Source: Ambrosia x helenae (lineage: Eukaryota > Streptophyta > Magnoliopsida > Asterales > Asteraceae). From it: a stretch of 64,000 nt of DNA. The notes under the pieces are model-generated. The model searched no databases, was not told the DNA's origin, and saw only the letters and a program-made list of their open reading frames with translations. Positions 1 to 14,560 of this stretch are shown here, piece after piece. The translations under genes were made by a program, and so were the position numbers. The stretch's first letter is position 1, and each line of letters opens with the position of its first letter. The stretch lies in assembly GCA_030844895.1 (NCBI GenBank), contig CM061226.1, forward strand, positions 48,058,238 through 48,122,237, in the 5' to 3' direction.

Positions 1-461
1 CCTATTCGCATGTAGGGATCCCCTACTCGCCCCAAAGGTCATGCGATTAGGCTATTCCCCAAGCCTAATCGCCTATAGCCCCCTTGTTGGTGTGTTTTGC
101 GCGTTAAACCTCGTTTTAACATATGTTAATGCATATTCATGTACCGACAAGTCACATAATGATTGTAAACACATAACACAAGTAAATACACATATTTACA
201 CTCGTTCACCAATTCCCGGACTCGAGACTCGTACGTTCCGTATGCTCTGACGATCCTAACAATCGTCACCGTTGGTACACTTGGTTAAGGACTGACATCT
301 ACCGAACCTCTAGACCAACATCCAATGATCTTCTAGACTAACCAGTAGTTCCGAACCATAACCCGACCTAACTAACCCAGTTAAGTACCGGTATACGCGT
401 GACTCGCTAAGGTAGACGTTCATCTAGACCATGTTGTTAACCCGAATTTGCCGGTGTCACA
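1..461 (-). mobile_element. LTR end fragment, gypsy family 1
   Basis: This stretch matches the right-hand end (U3 in element sense) of the LTRs at 55222-57886 and 38072-40659. Shared marks are the palindromic ATTAGG/CCTAAT block at its start, the GCGCGTTAAAC motif near 100, the CCGACAAGTCACATAATGA stretch near 155 and the terminal GTGTCACA at 454-461. The next base (462) is already satellite, so 461 is the exact LTR edge. The first five satellite bases, CATTT, are the expected target duplication, but its partner lies left of the window. The rest of the LTR and any body are out of view. Confidence 0.88.
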
Positions 462-601
462 CATTTTATTTCTGAGCCTCGTATATATCAACATTCCCAT
501 TAAATGGAACGCATGTATATATCGCCTTAATGGCCTCATTTAGATGTGTGAAATCATTTTGGTGATTTTGAAATGCTACCACCCTCTTAAGAGGTTAAAA
601 G

Positions 602-1290
602 TAGGGTTGTGCAACGGTTCAAAACCGGACCGAACCGAACCGAACCGGACCGAACCGCGAACGTTTATTTCAAAATATGAGAACCGGAACCGAAACCGAT
701 AATTACTAAACGGTTTGGTTCCAGAACCGCGTGAAACGGTTCTCATGAAACGGTTCTATACCGAACCGACCGGAACCGGTTGTCAATAAAATCCTAAAAT
801 TAACATTAACAATTAAATAAAAAAATAAACAAAAATAATGATTTTTCTTAAAAAAATTATCAACAGTTTGTGTTAACCATGATTACTAAAAGTATAGCAG
901 TTTACGTATCAAAATATGTTTTGTTCGGATCAGATCATTCTTTTTATACAGTTTAAACGGGTCAGAACAAGTTGTGCTGACTGCTACCTAAGGCAATACT
1001 CTACATTCCTACCAAGTAAAACAATTTAAAATAGTTAAGAACTATAAAAAAGGAAACAACACATTCAATTTCAAACTAATAATAAATAATTAAATATTAA
1101 ATTTAATTCAAAACGGTTCTAACGGTTTTTAACCGACCCGTCGGTTCTAACCGGAACCGAACCGGGAACCGATTATGCCAAAACATGAGAACCGGAACCA
1201 GAACCTATAACATTAATTCGGTTCGGTTCTAGCGGTTCCGGGTCGGTTTCATGGTTTTCGCGGTTCGGAACCGTTTTTTGCTCACCCCTA
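602..1290. mobile_element. Non-autonomous hAT-type element in the satellite
   Basis: A 689-bp insertion in the first monomer is flanked by a perfect 8-bp target duplication, GTTAAAAG, at 594-601 and 1291-1298. The ends are imperfect inverted repeats: TAGGGTTGTGCAACGG on the left and, reverse-complemented, TAGGGGTGAGCAAAAAACGG on the right. Both subterminal regions are packed with CCGAACCGG/CGGTTCGG units, which in hAT elements usually serve as transposase-binding repeats (family knowledge). The interior is AT-rich and has no useful ORF, so this is a deletion derivative that needs transposase from elsewhere. Confidence 0.88.
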
Positions 1291-1299
1291 GTTAAAAGA

Positions 1300-4200
1300 G
1301 GTCTAAGCCTCAAATAAAGTAAAATCCAGGGGTGGTTGAAAGTGAATTTACGTAAAGAACATGTAAATTACAAAACCGACAATGACTACGTCAATCCAAA
1401 TCATTTGTCAACCCCCATCGTGTGATTTTCACCATCCCTCAATTTAGAGCTCGGTCAATCAAACACCTGACTCCATCACAAAAGACTTTTTTTCAATTGT
1501 AATCATTTTCAAGGCTTTATTCTCATTTTATTTCTAAGCCCTCGTATATATCAACATTCCCATTAAATAGAACGCATGTATATCGCCTTAATGCCTTCAA
1601 TTAGAAGTGTGAAATGATTCTCGGTCATTTTGAACTGCCGCCACCCTCTTTAGAGGATAAAAAGGTCTAAGCCTCAAATAAAAGGAAATCCAAGGGGTGG
1701 TTCGAAGTGGATTTTGGTGAACAACATGTATATTACAAAACCGACAATGACTAGGTTAATCCAAATCAAGTGTCTACCCCCTTCGAGTGATCTTCACCAC
1801 CCCTCAAATTAGAATTCGGTCAATCAAACACCTAATTCCATCACAAAAGACTTTTTGTCAATTGTAATCATTTTCGAGGCTTTATTTTCATTTTATTTCT
1901 AAGCCTCGTATATATCAACATTCCCATTAAATAGAACTCATGTATATCGCCTTAATGGCCTCATTTAGATGTGTGAAATCAGTTTCGGTGATTTTGAAAT
2001 GCCGCCACCCTCTTTAAGAGGTTAATAAAGGTCTAAGCCTCAAATAAAAGTATAATCCAAGGGGACGTTGAAAGTGGATTTACGTGAAAAACATGTAAAT
2101 TACAAAACCGACAATAACAACGTCAATCCAAAACATGTGTCAACCCATTCGAGTGATTTTCACCACCCCTTAAATAAGAACTCGGTCAATCAAACACCTG
2201 ATTCCATCACAAAAAACTTTTTTCAATTGTAATCATTTTCGAGGCTTTATTTTAATTTTATTTCTAAGCCTCGTATATATCAACATTCCCATTAAATAGA
2301 ACGCATGTATATCGCCTTAATGGCCACATTTAGATGTGTGAAATCATTTTCGGTGATTTTGAATGCCGCCACCCTCTTAAAGTGGTTTATAAAGGTCTAA
2401 GCCTCAAATAAAAGTAGAATCCAAGGGATGGTTGAAAGTGAATTTACGTAAAGAACATGTAAATTACAAAACCGACAATGACTACGTCAATCCAAATCAT
2501 GTGTCAACCCCCATCGTGTGATTTTCACCATCCATCAATTAAGAGCACGGTCAATCAAACACCTGATTCCATCACAAAAGACTTTTTTCAATTGTAATCA
2601 TTTTCGAGGCTTTATTTTCATTTTATTTCTAAGCCTCATATATATCAACATTCCCATTAAATAGAACGCATGTATATCGCCTTAATGCCTTCATTTAGAA
2701 GTGTTGAAATGATTCTCGGTCATTTTGAACTGCCGCCACCCTCTTTAAGAGGATAAAAAGGTCTAAGCCTCAAATAAAAGGAAATCCAAGGGTGGTTCGA
2801 AGTGGATTTACGTGAACAACATGTAAATTACAAAACCGACAATGACTAAGTTAATCCAAATCAAGTGTCTACCCCCTTCGAGTGATCTTCACCACCCCTC
2901 AAATTAGAACTCGGTCAATCGAACACCTGATTCCATCACAAAAGACTTTTTGTCAATTGTAATCATTTTCGAGGCTTTATTTTCGTTTTATTTCTGAGCC
3001 TCGTATATATCAACATTCCCATTAAATAGAACGCATGTATATCGCCTTAATGGCCTCATTTAGATGTGTGAAATCAGTTTTGGTGATTTTGAAATGCTAC
3101 CCACCCTCTTTAAGAGGTTAAAGAGGTCTAAGCCTTAAATAAAAGTAAAATCCAAGGGGTGTTGAAAGTGAATTTACGTTAAGAACATGTAAATTACAAA
3201 ACTGACAATGACTACGTCAATCCAAATCAAGTGTCAACCCCTATCGTGTGATTTTCACCATCCCTCAATTTAGAGCTCGGTCAATCAAACACCTGATTCC
3301 ATCATAAAAAAGTTTTTTTCAATTGTAATCATTTCGAGGCTTTATTTTCATTTTATTTCTAAGCCTCATATATATCAAAATTCCATTAAATAGAACGCAT
3401 TATATCGCCTTAATGCCTTCATTTAGAAGTGTGAAATGATTCTCGGTCATTTTAAACTGCCGCCACCCTGTTTAAGAGGATAAAAACGTCTAAGCCTCAA
3501 ATAAAAGGAAATCCAAGGGTGGTTCGAAGTGGATTTACGTGAACAACGTGTAAATTACAAACCGACAATGACTAAGTTAATCCAAATCAAGTGTCTACCC
3601 CCTCGAGTGATCTTCACCACCCCTCAAATTAGAACTCGGTCAATCAAATACCTGATTCCATCACAAAAGACTTTTTGTCAATTGTAATCATTTTCGAGGC
3701 TTTATTTTCATTTTATTTCTAAGCCTCGTATATATCAACATTCCCATTAAATAGAACGCATGTATATCGCCTTAATGGCCTCATTTAGATGTGTGAAATC
3801 AGTTTGGTGATTTTGAAATGCCACCACCCTCTTTAAGAGGTTAAAAGAGGTCCAAGCCTCAAATAAAAGTAAAATCCAAGGGGTGGTTGAAAGTGAATTT
3901 ACGTAAAGAACAAGTAAATTACAAAACCGACAATGATTACGTCAATCCAAATCATGTGTCAACCCCTATCGTGTGATTTTTTACCATCCCTCAATTAAGA
4001 GCTCGGTCAATCAAACACCTGATTCCCATCACAAAAAGACTTTTTTTCAATTATAATCATTTTCGAGGCTTTATTCTCATTTTCTTTCTAAGCCTCGTAT
4101 ATATCAACATTCCCTTAAATAGAACGCATGTATATCGCCTTAATGCCTTCATTTAGAAGTGTGAAATGATTCTCGGTCATTTTGAACTGCCGCCGCCACC

Positions 4201-5640
4201 CTCTTAAGAGGATAAAAAGGTCTAAGCCTCAAATAAAAGGAAATCCAAGGGGTGTTCGAAGTGGATTTACGTGAACAACATGTAAATTACAAAACCGACA
4301 ATGACTAGTTAAATCCAAATCATGTGTCTACCCCATTCGAGTGATCTTCGCCACCCCTCAAATTAGAACTCGGTCAATCAATCACCTGATTCCATCACAA
4401 AAGAATTTTTTTCAATTGTAATTATTTCGAGGCTTTATTTTCATTTTATTTCTAAGCCTCGTATATATCAACATTCCCATTAAGTATAGTGCATGTATAA
4501 CGCCTTAATGGCTTCATTTAGATGTGTGAAATTTTTTTGGTCATTTTGAAATGCCGCCACCCTTTTAAGAGGTTAAAAAAGGTCTTAGCCTCAAATAAAA
4601 GTAAAATCCAACGGGACGTTGAACGTGGATTTACGTGAAAGAAATGTATATTACAAAACCGACAATGACAACGTCAATCCAAATCATGTGTCAACCCCAT
4701 TCGAGTGATTTTCACCATCCCTTAAATAAGAACTCGGTCAATCAAACACCTGATTCCATCACAAAAAGCTTTTTTCAATTGTAATCATTTTTGAGGATTT
4801 ATTTTCATTTTATTTCAAAGTCTCAAATATATCAACATTCCCATTAAATAGAATGCATGTATATCGCCTTAATGGCCTCATTTAGATGTGTGAAATCAGT
4901 TTTGGTGATTTTGAAATGCCACCACCCTCTTTAAGAATTTAAAAGAGGTCTAAGCCTCAAATAAAAGTAAAATCCAAGGGGTGGTTGAAAGTGGATTTAC
5001 GTGAAGAACATGTAAATTAAAAAACCGACAATGACTACGTCAATCCAAATCATGTGCCATCCCCCATCGTGTGATTTTCACCATCTCTTAAATAAGAACT
5101 CGGTCAATCAAAACACCTGATTCTATCACAAAAGAGTTTTTATCAATTGTATTCATTTTTGAGTCTTTATTCTCATTTTATTTCTAAGCCTCGTATACAT
5201 CAACAATTCCCATTAAATAGAACGCATGTATATCGCGTTAATGCCTTCATTTAGAAGTGTGAAATGATTCTCGGTCATTTTGAACTGCCGCCACCCTCTT
5301 TAAGAGGATAAAAAGGTCTAAGCCAGAAATAAAGGAAATCCAAGGGTGGTTCAAGTGGATTTACGTGAACAACATGTAAATTACAAAACCGACAATGACT
5401 AGGTTAATCCAAATCAAGTGTCTACCCGCTTCGAGTGATCTTCACCACCCTCAAATTAGTACTCGGTCAATCAAACACCTAATTCCATCACAAAAGACTT
5501 TTTGTCAATTGTAATCATTTTCGAGGCTTTATTTTCATTTTATTTCTAAGCCTTGTAATATATCAACATTCCCATTAAATAGAACGCATGTATATCGCCT
5601 TAATGGCCTCATTTAGATGTGTGAAATCAGTTTTGTGATT
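1300..5640. repeat. Satellite block with mixed 2-mer and 3-mer order
   Basis: Two clear monomer types alternate. One has GTAAAGAACATG followed by CATCGTGTGATTTTCACC. The other has GTGAACAAC followed by TTCGAGTGATCTTCACC. The GAACAAC type recurs near 1716, 2815, 3540, 4270, 5366 and 6100, spacings of two or three monomers. This looks like an irregular dimer/trimer order. Confidence 0.7.
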
Positions 5641-8600
5641 TTGAAATGCCACCACCCTCTTTAAGAGGTTAAAAAAGGTATAAGCCTCAAATAACAGTAA
5701 AATCCAAGGGGTGGTTGAAAGTGAATTTACGTAAAGAACATGTAAATTAGAAAACCGACAATGACTACGTCAATCCAAATCATGTGTCAACCCCCATCGT
5801 GTGATTTTCACCGTCCCTCAAATAAGAGCTCGGTCAATCAAACACCCGATTCCATCACAAAAGACTTTTTTTCAATTGTAATCATTTTCGAGGCTTTTAT
5901 TTTCATTTTATTTCTAAGCCTCATATATATCAACATTCCCATTAAATAGAACGCATGTATATCGCCTTAATGCCGGCATTTAGAAGTGTGAAATGATTCT
6001 CGGGTCATTTTGAACTGCCGCCACCCCCCTTTAAGAGGATAAAAAGGTCTAAGCGTCAAATAAAAGGAAATCCAAGGGATGGTTCGGAGTGGATTTACGT
6101 GAACAACATGTAAATTACAAAACCGACAATGACTAGGTTGTTATAAAAATGTCTAAGCCTAAAATAAAAGTAAATCGAAGGGGTGGTTGAAAGTGGATTA
6201 CGTGAAAAACATGTATATTACAAAACCGAAAATGACTACTTCAATCCAATTCATGTGTTAACCCCCTTCGAGTGATTTTCACTATCCCTCAAATAAAAAG
6301 TCGGTCAATCAAACACCTGTTCCATCACAAAGACTTTTTTCAATTGAAATCATTTCGAGTCTTTATTTTAATTTTTTTCTAAGCTCGTATATATCAACAT
6401 TCCATTAAGTAGAACGCATATACATCGCCTTAATGGCTTCATTTAGATGTGTGAAATTAATTTTGGTCATTTTGAAATGCCGCCAACCTCTTTAAGAGCT
6501 TAAAAAAGGTCTAAGCCTAAAATAAAAGTTAAATCCATGGGGTGGTTGAAAATGGATTTACGTGAAAAACAAGTAAATTACAAAACCAACAATGACTACG
6601 TCAATCCAAATCATGTGCCAACCACTTTCGAGTGATTTTCCACCGTCCCTCAATTAAGAAATCGTCAATCAAACACCTGATTCCATCACAAAAGACTTTT
6701 TTTCAATTGTAATCATTTCGAGGCTTTATTTTCATTTTTTTCTAAGACTCGTATATATCAACATTCCCATTAAGTAGAACGCATGTATATCGCCTTAAAT
6801 AGATTCATTTAAATGTTGGAATGATTTTCGGTGATTTTGAAATGTCGCCACCCCTCTTAAGTGGTTAAAAAAGGTCTAAGCCTCAAATAAAAGTAAAATC
6901 CAAGGGGTGGTTGAAAGTGGATTTACGTGAAAAACATGTAAATTACAAAAGCCACAATGACTAGGTCAATCCAAATCATGTGTCAACCACCTTCGAGTGA
7001 TTTTCCGATCCCTCACATAAGAACTCGGTCAATCAAACACCTAATTCCATCACAAAAGACTTTTTTTTCAATTGTAATCATTTCGAGGCTTTATTTTCAT
7101 TTTATTTATAAGCCTCGTATATATCAACATTCCCATTAAACAGAGTGCATGTATATCGCTTTAATGGCTTCATTTAGATGTGTGAAATGATTTTCGGTCA
7201 TTTTGACATGTGCCAACCTCTTTAAGAGGTTAAAAAAGGTTTAAGCCTCAAATACAAGAAAAAACCAAGGGGTGGTTGAAAGTGGATTTACGTGAAGAAC
7301 TTGTAAATTACAAAACCGACAATGACTACGTCAATCCAAATCACGTGTCAACCCCCATCGTAGTCATCCAAATCATGTGTCAACCCCCATCGAGTGATTT
7401 TCACCATCCCTCAAATAAGAAATTGGTCAATCAAAAACTTGATTCCATCACAAAAGACGTATTTTAAATTGTAATCATTTCGAGACTTTATTTTCATTTT
7501 ATTTCTAAGCCTCGTATATATCAACATTCCCATTAAATAGAGTGCATGTGTATCGCCTTAATGGCTTCATTTAGATGTGTGAAATGAATTTTGGTCATTT
7601 TGAAATTCCGCCAACCTCTTTAAGATGTTAGAAATGTCTAAGCCTCAATAAAAGTAAAATCCAACGGGACGTTGAAAGTGGATTTACGTGAAAGACATGT
7701 ATATTACAAAACCGACAATGACAACGTCAATCCAAATCATGTGTCAACCCCTTAAATAAGAACTCGGTCAATCAAAACACCTGATTCCATCATAAAAAGC
7801 TTTTTTTCAATTGTAATCATTTTTGAGGATTTATTTTCATTTAATTTCTAAGTCTCGTATATATCAACATTCCCATACAATAGAATGCATGTATATCGCC
7901 TTAATGGCCTCATTTAGATGTGTGAAATCAGTTTCGGTGATTTCGAAATGCCGCCACCCTCTTTAAGAGGTTAAAAAAGGTATAAGCCTCAAATAACAGT
8001 AAAATCCAAGGGGTGGTTGAAAGTGAATTTACGTAAAGAACATGTAAATTACAAAACCGACAATGACTCCGTCAATCCAAATGATGTGTCAACCCCCATC
8101 GTGTGATTTTCACTATCCCTCAATTAAGAACTCGGTCAATCAAACACCTGATTCCATCACAAAAGACTTTTTGTCAATTGTAATCATTTTCGAGCCTTTA
8201 TTTTCATTTTATTTCTAAGTCTTGTATATATATAAACATTCCCATTAAATAGAACGCATGTATATCGCCTTAATGGCCTCATTTAGATGTGTGAAATCAG
8301 TTTCGGTGATTTCGAAATGCCGCCACCCTCTTTAGAGGTTAAAAAGGTATAAGCCTCTCAAATAACAGTAAAATCCAAGGGGTGGTTGAAAGTGAATTTA
8401 CGTAAAGAACATGTAAATTACAAAACCGACAATGACTACGTCAATCCAAATCATGTGTCAACCCCCCATCGTGTGATTTTCACCATCCCTCAATTAAGAG
8501 CTCGGTCAATCAAACACCTGATTCCATCACAAAAGACTTTTTTCAATTGTAATCATTTTCGAGGCTTTATTTTCATTTTATTTCTAAGCCTCATATATAT

Positions 8601-11200
8601 CAACATTCCCATTAAATAGAACGCATGTATATCGCCTTAATGCCTGCATTTAGAAGTGTGAAATGATTCTCGGTCATTTTGAACTGCCGCCACCCACTTT
8701 AAGAGGATAAAAAGGTCTAAGCGTCAAATAAAAGGAAATCCAAGGGATGGTTCGGAGTGGATTTACGTGAACAACATGTAAATTACAAAACCGACAATGA
8801 CTAGGTTGTTATAAAATGTCTAAGCCTAAAATAAAAGTAAAATCGAAGGGGTGGTTGAAAGTGGATTTACGTGAAAAACATGTATATTACAAAACCGAAA
8901 ATGACTACGTCAATCCATTCATGTGTTAACCCCCTTCGAGTGATTTTCACTATCCCTCAAATAAAAAGTCGGTCAATCAAACACCTGTTCCATCACAAAA
9001 GACTTTTTTCAATTGAAATCATTTCGAGTCTTTATTTTAATTTTTTTCTAAGCCTCGTATATATCAACATTCCCATTAAGTAGAACGCATATACATCGCC
9101 TTAATGGCTTCATTTAGATGTGTGAAATTAATTTTGGTCATTTTGAAATGCCGCCAACCTCTTTAAGAGCTTAAAAAAGGTCTAAGCCTAAAATAAAAGT
9201 TAAATCCAAGGGGTGGTTGAAAATGGATTTACGTGAAAAACATGTAAATTACAAAACCAACAATGACTACGCCAATCCAAATCATGTGCCAACCACTTTC
9301 GAGTGATTTTCACCGTCCCTCAATTAAGAAATCTGTCAATCAAACACCTGATTCCATCACAAAAGACTTTTTTTCAATTGTAATCATTTCGAGGCTTTAT
9401 TTTCATTTTTTTTCTAAGACTCGTATATATCAACATTCCCATTAAGTAGAACGCATGTATATCGCCTTAATAGATTCATTTAAATGTGTGAATGATTTTC
9501 GGTGATTTTGAAATGTCGCCACCCTCTTTAAGAGGTTAAAAAAGGTCTAAGCCTCAAATAAAAGTAAAATCCAAGGGTTGGTTGAAAGTGGATTTACGTG
9601 AAAAACATGTAAATTACAAAAGCCACAATGACTAGGTCAATCCAAATCATGTGTCAACCACCTTCGAGTGATTTTCCCGATCCCACATAAGAACTCGGTT
9701 AATCAAACACCTAATTCCATCACAAAAGACTTTTTTTCAATTGTACTCATTTCGAGGCTTTATTTTCATTTTATTTATAAGCCTCGTATATATCAACATT
9801 CCCATTAAACAGAGTGCATGTATATCGCCTTAATGGCTTCATTTAGATGTGTGAAATGATATTCGGTCATTTGACATGTGCCAACCTCATTAAGAGGTTA
9901 AAAAAGGTCTAAGCCTCAAATACAAGAAAAAACCAAGGGGTGGTTGAAAGTGGATTTACGTGAAGAACTTGTAAATTACAAAACCGACAATGACTACGTC
10001 AATCCAAATCATGTGTCAACCCCATCGTAGTCATCCAAATCATGTGTCAACCCCCATCGAGTGATTTTCACCATCCCTCAAATAAGAAATTGGTCAATCA
10101 AACACTTGATTCCATCACAAAAGACGTATTTTAATTGTAATCATTTCGAGACTTTATTTTCTTTTTATTTTTAAAAACTCATATATATCAACATTCCCAT
10201 TAAATAGAGTGCATGTATATCGCCTTAATGGCTTCATTTAGATATGTGAAATGAATTTTGGTCATTTTGAAATTCCGCCACCTCTTTAAGATGTTAGAAA
10301 TGTCTAAGCCTCAAATAAAAGTAAAATCCAACGGGACGTTGAAAGTGATTACGTGGAGACATGTATATTACAAAACCGACAATGACAACGTCAATCCAAA
10401 TCATGTGTCAACCCCTTAAATAAGAACTCGGTCAATCAAACACCTGATTCCATCACAAAAGCTTTTTTTCAATTGTAATCATTTTTGAGGATTTATTTTC
10501 ATTTAATTTCTAAGTCTCGTATATATCAACATTCCCATAAAATAGAATGCATGTATATCGCCTTAATGGCCTCATTTAGATGTGTGAAATCAGTTTCGGT
10601 GATTTCGAAATGCCGCCACCCTCTTTAAGAGGTTAAAAAAGGTATAAGCCTCAAATAACAGTAAAATCCAAGGGGTGGTTGAAAGTGAATTTACGTAAAG
10701 AACATGTAAATTACAAAACCGACAATGACTACGTCAATCCAAATGATGTGTCAACCCCCATCGTGTGATTTTCACTATCCCTCAATTAAGAACTCGGTCA
10801 ATCAAACACCTGATTCCATCACAAAAGACTTTTTGTCAATTGTAATCATTTTCGAGCCTTTATTTTCATTTTATTTCTAAGTCTGTATATATATCAACAT
10901 TCCCATTAAATAGAACACATGTATATCGCCTTAATGGCCTCATTTAGATGTGTGAAATCAGTTTCGGTGATTTCGAAATGCCGCCACCCTCTTTAAGAGG
11001 TTAAAAAAGGTATAAGCCTCTCAAATAACAGTAAAATCCAAGGGGTGGTTGAAAGTGAATTTACATAAAGAACATGTAAATTACAAAACCGACAATGACT
11101 ACGTCAATCCAAATCATGTGTCAACCCCCCATCGTGTGATTTTCACCATCCCTCAATTAAGAGCTCGGTCAATCAAACACCTGATTCCATCACAAAAGAC
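5640..11200. repeat. Satellite higher-order repeat, period about 2.67 kb, two copies
   Basis: Rare variants recur about 2.67 kb apart: the truncated-monomer junction CTAGGTTGTTATAAAA near 6135 and 8805, the 32-bp internal duplication near 7357 and 10024, the variant AATCCAAATGATGTG near 8080 and 10740, and a 28-bp loss near 7747 and 10412. This shows duplication of a unit of about seven monomers including a broken one. Confidence 0.85.
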
Positions 11201-14200
11201 TTTTTTTCAATTGTAATCATTTTCGAGGCTTTATTTTCATTTTATTTCTATGCCTCGTATATATCAACATTCCCATTAAATAGAACGCATGTATATCGCC
11301 TTAATGGCTTGATTTAGATGTTTGAAATGATTTTCGGTGATTTTGAAATGCCGCCACCCTTTTTAAGAGGTGAAAAATGTCTAAGCCTCAAATAAAAGTA
11401 AAATCCAAGGGGTCGTTGAAAGTGGATTTATGTGAAAGATATGTAAATTACAAAACCTTACAATGACTACGTCAATCCATATCATGTGTCAACCCCTTTC
11501 GAGTGATTTTCACCATCGCTTAAATAAGAACTCGGTCAATCAAACACCTGATTCCATCACAAAAGACTTTTTTTCAATTGTAATCATTTCGAGGCTTTAT
11601 TTTCATTTTTTTCTAAGCCTCGTATATATCAACGTTCCCATTAAATAGAACGCATGTATATCGCGTTAATGGCTTCATTTAGATGTGTGAAATGATTTTC
11701 GATGATTTTGAAGGGCCGCCACCCTCTTTAAGAGGTTAAAAAGGTCTAACCATCGTATAAAATTAAAATCCAAGGGGTGGTTGAAAGTGGATTTACGTGA
11801 AAGACACGTATATTACAAAGCCGACAATGACCACGTCAAACAAAATCATGTGTCAACCCCCATCGTGTGATTTTCACCATACCTCAATTAAGAACTCGGT
11901 CAATCAAACACCTGATTCCATCACAAAAGACTTTTTGTCAATTGTAATCATTTTCGAGGCATTATTTTCATTTTATTTCTAGGCCTCGTATATATCAACA
12001 TTCCCAGTAAGTAGAACGCATGTATATCGCCTTAATGGCTTCATTTAGATGTGTGAAATGAATTTTGGTCATTTTGATATGCCGCCAACCTCTTTAAGAG
12101 GTTAAAAAAGGTTTAAGCCTCAAATAAAAGTAAAATCCAAGGGGTGGTTGAAAATGGATTTACGTGAAAAACATGTATATTACAAAACCAACAATTACTA
12201 CGTTAATCCAAATCATGTGCCAACCACTTTCGAGTGATTTTCACCGTCCCTCAATTAAGAAATCGGTCAATCAAACACCTGATTCCATCATAAAAGACTT
12301 TTTTTCAATTGTAGTAATTTCGAGGCTTTATTTTCATTTTTTTATAGCCTCGTATATATCAACATTCCCATTAAGTAGAACGCATGTATATCGCCTTAAT
12401 AGCTTCATTTAAATGTGTGAAATGATTTTCGGTGATTTTGAAATGTCGCCACCCTCTTTAAGAGGTTAAAAAAGGTCTAAGCCTCAAATAAAAGTAAAAT
12501 CCAATGGGTGGTTGAAAGTGGATTTACGTGAATAACATGTAAATTAGAAAAGCCACAATGACTCGGTCAATCAAACACCTGATTCCATCACAAAAGACTT
12601 TTTTTCAATTGTAATCATTTCGAGACTTTATTTTCATTTTATTTCTAAGCCTCATATATATCAACATTCCCGTTAAATAGAGTGCATGTATATCGCCTTA
12701 ATGTCTTCATTTAGATGAGTGAAATGATTTTCGGTCAATTTAAAATGCTGTCAACCTCTATAAGAGGTTAAAATGGTCAGCCTCATTTTAAAGTAAAATC
12801 CTAGGGGTGGTTAAAAGTGGATTTACGTGAAGAACATGTAAATTACAAAACCGACAATGACTACGTCAATCGAAATCATGTGTCAACCCCCTTCGAGTGA
12901 TTTTCACCTCCCTCAAATAAGGAATCGGTCAATTAAACACCCGATTCCATATCAAAAGACTTTTTTTCAATTGTAATCATTTCGAGGCTTTATTTTCATT
13001 TTTTTCTAAGCCTCGTATATATCAACGTTCCCATTAAATAGAACGCATGTGTATCGCCTTAATGGCTTCATTTAGATGTGTGAAATGATTTTCGGTGATT
13101 TTGAAAGGCCGCCACCCCCTTGAAGAGGTTAAAAAATGTCTAAGGCTCGTATAAAAGTAAAATCCAAGGGGTGGTTGAAAGTGGATTTACGTGAAAAACA
13201 TGTAAATTTCAAAACCGACAATGACTATGTCAATCCAAATCATGTGTCAACCCCCTTCGAGTGATTTTCACCAACTCTCAGATAAGAAATCGATCAATCA
13301 AACACCTGATTCCATCACAAAAGACTTTTTTTCAATTGTAATCATTTCGAGGCTTTATTTTCATTTTATTTCTAAGGCTCGTATATATCAACATTCCCAT
13401 TAAATAGAGTGCATGTATATCACCTTAATGGCTTCATTTAGATGTGTGAAATGAATTTCGGTCATTTTGAAATGTCGCCACCCTCTTTAAGAGGTTAAAA
13501 AAGGTCTAAGCCTCAAATAAAAGTAAAATCCATTGGGTGGTGGAACGTGGATTTACGTGAAAAACATGTAAATTACAAAACCGGGAATGACTACGTCAAT
13601 CCAAATCATGTGCCAAGCCCCCTCTGAGTGATTTTCACCATCCCATCAAATAAGAAATCGGTCAATCAAACACCTGATTCCATCACAAAAGACTTTTTTT
13701 CAATTGTAATCATTTCGAGGCTTTATTTTCATTTTATTTCTAAGCCTCATATATATCAACATTCCCATTAAATAGAGTGCATGTATATCACCTTAATGGC
13801 CTCATTTAGATGTGTGAAATGATTTTCGGTGATGTTTAAATGCCGCCACCCTCTTTATGAGGTTAAAAAGGGTCTAGCCTCAAATAAAATTAAAATCCAA
13901 GGGCTGGTTGAAAGTGTATTTACGTGAAGAACATGTAAATTACTAAACCGACAATGACTACGTCAATCCAAATCATGTGTTAACCCCCTTCGAGTGATTT
14001 TCACCGTCCCTCAATTAAGAAATCGTCACTCAAACACCTGATTCCATCACAAAAGACTTTTTTTCAATTGTAATCATTTCGAGGCTTTATTTTCATTTTT
14101 TTCTAAGCTTCGTATGTATCAACATTCCATTAAGTAGAATGCATGTATATCGCCTTAATAGCTTCATTTAAATGTGTGAAATGATTTTCGGTGATTTTGA

Positions 14201-14560
14201 AATGTCGCCACCCTCTTTAAGAGGTTAAAAAATGTCTAAGCCTCAAATAAAAGTAAAATCCAAGGGGTGGTTGAAAGTGGATTTACGTGAAAAACATGTA
14301 AATTACAAAAGCCACAATGACTACTCAATCCAAATCATGTGTCAACCACCTTCGAGTGATTTTCCCCATCCCTCACATAAGAACTCGGTCAATCAAACAC
14401 CTGATTCCATCACAAAAGACTTTTTTTCAATTGTAATCATTTCGAGGCTTTATTTTCATTTTATTTATAAGCCTCGTATATATCAACTTTCCCATTAAAT
14501 AGAGTGTATGTATATCGCCTTAATGGCTTCATTTAGATGTATGAAATGATTTTCGGTCAT
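11200..14560. repeat. Irregular satellite block
   Basis: Satellite monomers without an obvious higher-order period. One is shortened near 12565, where AATGACT joins directly to CGGTCAATC, losing about 65 bp of the usual monomer. Confidence 0.7.
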
